In this document: one piece after another, positions 61,703 through 64,000 of the stretch
How the letters are laid out: every line of letters begins with the position of its first letter
How positions within the stretch are numbered: the first letter of the stretch is position 1
Notes under the pieces: generated by a model
Told to the model about the DNA's origin: nothing
The model's database searches: none
The model's input: the letters and a program-made list of their open reading frames with translations, nothing else
Translations under genes and position numbers: made by a program
DNA from: Pyropia haitanensis
Taxonomy: Eukaryota; Rhodophyta; Bangiophyceae; Bangiales; Bangiaceae
Assembly: GCA_008729055.1 (NCBI GenBank)
Contig: SDUX01000005.1
Coordinates: 2,116,875-2,180,874 of the forward strand
Reading direction: 5' to 3'
Length of the DNA: 64,000 nt

Positions 61703-64000
61703 CGTCGGTGGGGGTCGAGGGGGTCGAGGGTAAAGCAGGTATTTGTTGTCTGTGTCTGTGGTTGTTCCCCCGAGGTCTCCCCCGGTGGCGCCCACACTCA
61801 CGCATTGTATACTCCCGGGGAGGCACCTAGGGTGCCCCAAAGCATGCGATTGCCCGTCGCGCCGACGGACGGCACCAAAAGGCTCAAAACAAAGCATGGG
61901 CTCTTCGAACAAAGTAGAGGCGGGCGTGTGCGGCCCACGGCGCCGCACCAAACAGCCCCAAGCAGGGGGGGGGGCGGCGTGCGGCTGTAAGGGTCGGACC
62001 CATACTTGACGCAATTCCGCTACAAAGCTGCTGATGTGGCGATAACTACATCAACACTTGATCAGTGTTCGTCTTCGGACCCCATCCTGGGAATTCTAGA
62101 TTCTTCCGGAAGCTTTGAAAGACTTCCAGATGACTCTTGAATCTTCCGAACAGATTCGACGAATATTTGATGACACGTGGCAGGATGCGTGGCTGACAGT
62201 TGACGTACAGTGCCTCAGGGACCCCCCCAGAGATGCCGGGATGGAAGCCCAAAAATGGTGCTGGAAATTCCATAACGGGACGGGAACCTGTAGAACCGTT
62301 TATCGTGTCTCCAGCGCTTTGGACAGCGCTTGAGACGGTGTAGCATGCATTGTAGAAGTAGACCACCCACCGAGATGACCTCTGTGAGAGGGGGGTGTGC
62401 CATGAGGAGTGTGCACCTGCGTTTTCGGACGACCTGGTACCGCAAAAAAGAGGGACTACGCCAAAGGCTCTGTGAGCGACCCGAGGGGCCCGCCGCAGGG
62501 TATATGAGCGTGTGCATGTGCGGCCGAGGTGGGAGAACGGAGGGAGGACTCAAGCCCATCGACATAAACACCTTTGAACCCTAGAACCCAAGGACCACCG
62601 ACGTCAAGCTCACCTACATCACACCCGTCTTCTTCGCGGACGTCTTCTTCGCGCGCACGCGTTGCGCGCGACCGACCGGTACCGAGTAGGTTATCCGCCA
62701 CCTCTGAGAGAGTGTGACGAGGGTGGGAGTAGGGTGGCGAGCGAGGGGCCGTGCGAGCACGAGCGTGCGGTCGCGGACGGCGCTTCGCGGCGCTTTACCT
62801 TACAGCGGCGCCCAGAGCGCCGCGCAGCTGGCCCTACATGCCGGTCGGCTGGAACCGCCGCCGAGGCGTGTAAGCCAGACGCCAGTCGGCGGGTCGAATA
62901 TCTCCCGACGGTTAGCAAATCTCGTCACTCCCATTGGCTCGTGGGGAGAATGTTCCGGCTTGCCGACGCGTCCGAGATGTGGCTCGTCTTTTGGTCCGTT
63001 GGTCCGTTAATCCGCGGAAGGATACAGCCGTCCGCAGACGAGTCAGGGGAGGCACGGTTAGCCGATCCGTGGCTCCCGTGCTAACCGTCCTCTAACCGTA
63101 GAATCTCGGGCGGACACCGCGGCACACCCCCGATTACCGAGGAGTTGATGCGTCTGGGGGAGTTGGTCGGAAAGGACAGGAAAGAAGAGGCCCCGGTCTT
63201 TATCCCTTGTGGATGGGACTTAGGGGGCAAATCCTCACAGGCAGGGAGCCGAGAAACGACAGGGAGAATGTAAGGGACGGTGGGGAGGTGGTGGGGGACG
63301 ACGGGGATGCGATGGGGGACGACGACGGGTGATGATGCAACTGGGGGGTGGCGGACGACGGTACGGACCCATCTCCCGTCAATATTGTTGAGAGCGGCAC
63401 AGGGCGGAGGGCAACTTCTGAGCCACACGCTGAAGATCAGGATTCCTGGTTTGCTTCAAAAGATCGTGGACATCGCGATGGAAACTGAAATATGAAAGTA
63501 GGACGCTCGGATGGAGCACCGAAGAGAAATCCGTGGTCGACGAGCACCAAGACGCCACCAAGTGCCCTCCTGCGCGCGAAGAGGAAGAAGGAGGCCCGTC
63601 CACCATGGACAGAAGTGGCATGCTGGTCTCACGTCTATGAGCTGTTGCTACACACTGCGTCCGAAGTCCCTCCGAAAGCGCCACCACAGAAAGGGCGTAC
63701 GCTGGGCACTCAGGCATCCAGATCCTGCCTGTGAACATCTACGGCAATGCCCCAGCGTCGCTCTTAATATCATGTAACAGGCTGAGACAAACCTGTTCCC
63801 GGTCTGGAAGACGTCAAAAACGTGCAAGCAAAAGCCCACTTGCAGCACAGCCAATGAGCTTCGAGCTTGTGGGTTCTCAGCCCGCGCGTTCGGGTGAGGA
63901 CGCCAGCCGGGCGTGGCGCGTTCCCATCTTCATTTCAGCCCACGGGGGTGACGACCATGTCCCGTTACAACGCGCCCCCCTCTGAGAGCTCAGACTACGC
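61703..64000. other. Terminal region, no recognisable gene
   Basis: 61.75-62.6 kb is nearer average GC with short frames lacking motifs. A 15-bp duplication of (G)ACGTCTTCTTCGCG occurs at about 62624-62652. Near 63055-63105 ACGGTTAGC and GCTAACCGT form a small inverted repeat. A GGGGACGACGG-type degenerate repeat lies at about 63270-63340. A 140-codon plus-strand frame (62662-63084) has mixed composition but no family I know. Confidence 0.35.

Overview
This is nuclear DNA of a very GC-rich eukaryote. Spliceosomal introns of roughly 120-340 bp are recognisable, several with a GTACGT donor. Host proteins are full of poly-Ala, poly-Gly and poly-Pro runs, mononucleotide G/C tracts are long, and transposons sit between and inside genes. 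Long open frames on both strands are mostly a by-product of base composition. Composition and transposon content would fit a bangiophycean red alga (Porphyra/Pyropia-like); this is an inference, as no rRNA or organelle marker is present.

Layout. 1-4.8 kb (minus): a SNF2-family chromatin-remodelling ATPase with PHD and extended-PHD zinc fingers, running off the left edge. 5.16-10.63 kb: a DIRS/PAT-like tyrosine-recombinase retrotransposon with split direct repeats (A1 - ORFs - B1A2 - B2), inserted into a TrmB-like methyltransferase gene whose two halves lie at 11.78-10.64 and 5.16-5.00 kb. 12.2-13.6 kb (minus): a secreted proline-rich protein. 14.3-15.0 kb: an unidentified host exon. 15.05-25.8 kb: a 10.7-kb Plavaka-like (CMC superfamily) DNA transposon with matching terminal inverted repeats, a minus-strand DDE transposase and plus-strand accessory ORFs, one of them a 57-bp-repeat Gly/Pro protein. 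26.1-31.0 kb: a long predicted N-myristoylated host protein broken by poly-G frameshifts. 31.4-33.3 kb (minus): an intact Crinkler-like coiled-coil + PD-(D/E)XK nuclease + protein kinase protein. 33.9-34.6 kb: a 23-bp minisatellite with a NotI site in each unit. 35-51 kb: Ala/Gly-rich host coding segments that can only be partly assembled, including one RRM protein.

51.35-55.0 kb: a structurally complete PIF/Harbinger transposon with 17-bp TIRs, a TGA target duplication, a DDE transposase and a convergent spliced SAP-domain partner gene. 55-58.4 kb: tandem repeats and an orphan terminus of the Plavaka-like family. 58.4-59.8 kb (minus): a broken Crinkler/RHS-type P-loop NTPase. 60.36-61.7 kb: an intact pogo-like transposase. 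61.7-64 kb: no recognisable gene.

Four unrelated transposon classes lie in 64 kb. Intact genes (PIF transposase, SAP partner, pogo transposase, REase-kinase) sit beside decayed ones carrying single nonsense codons or frameshifts. Host frameshifts fall mainly in poly-G/poly-C tracts, so homopolymer assembly error must be excluded before calling those genes dead.
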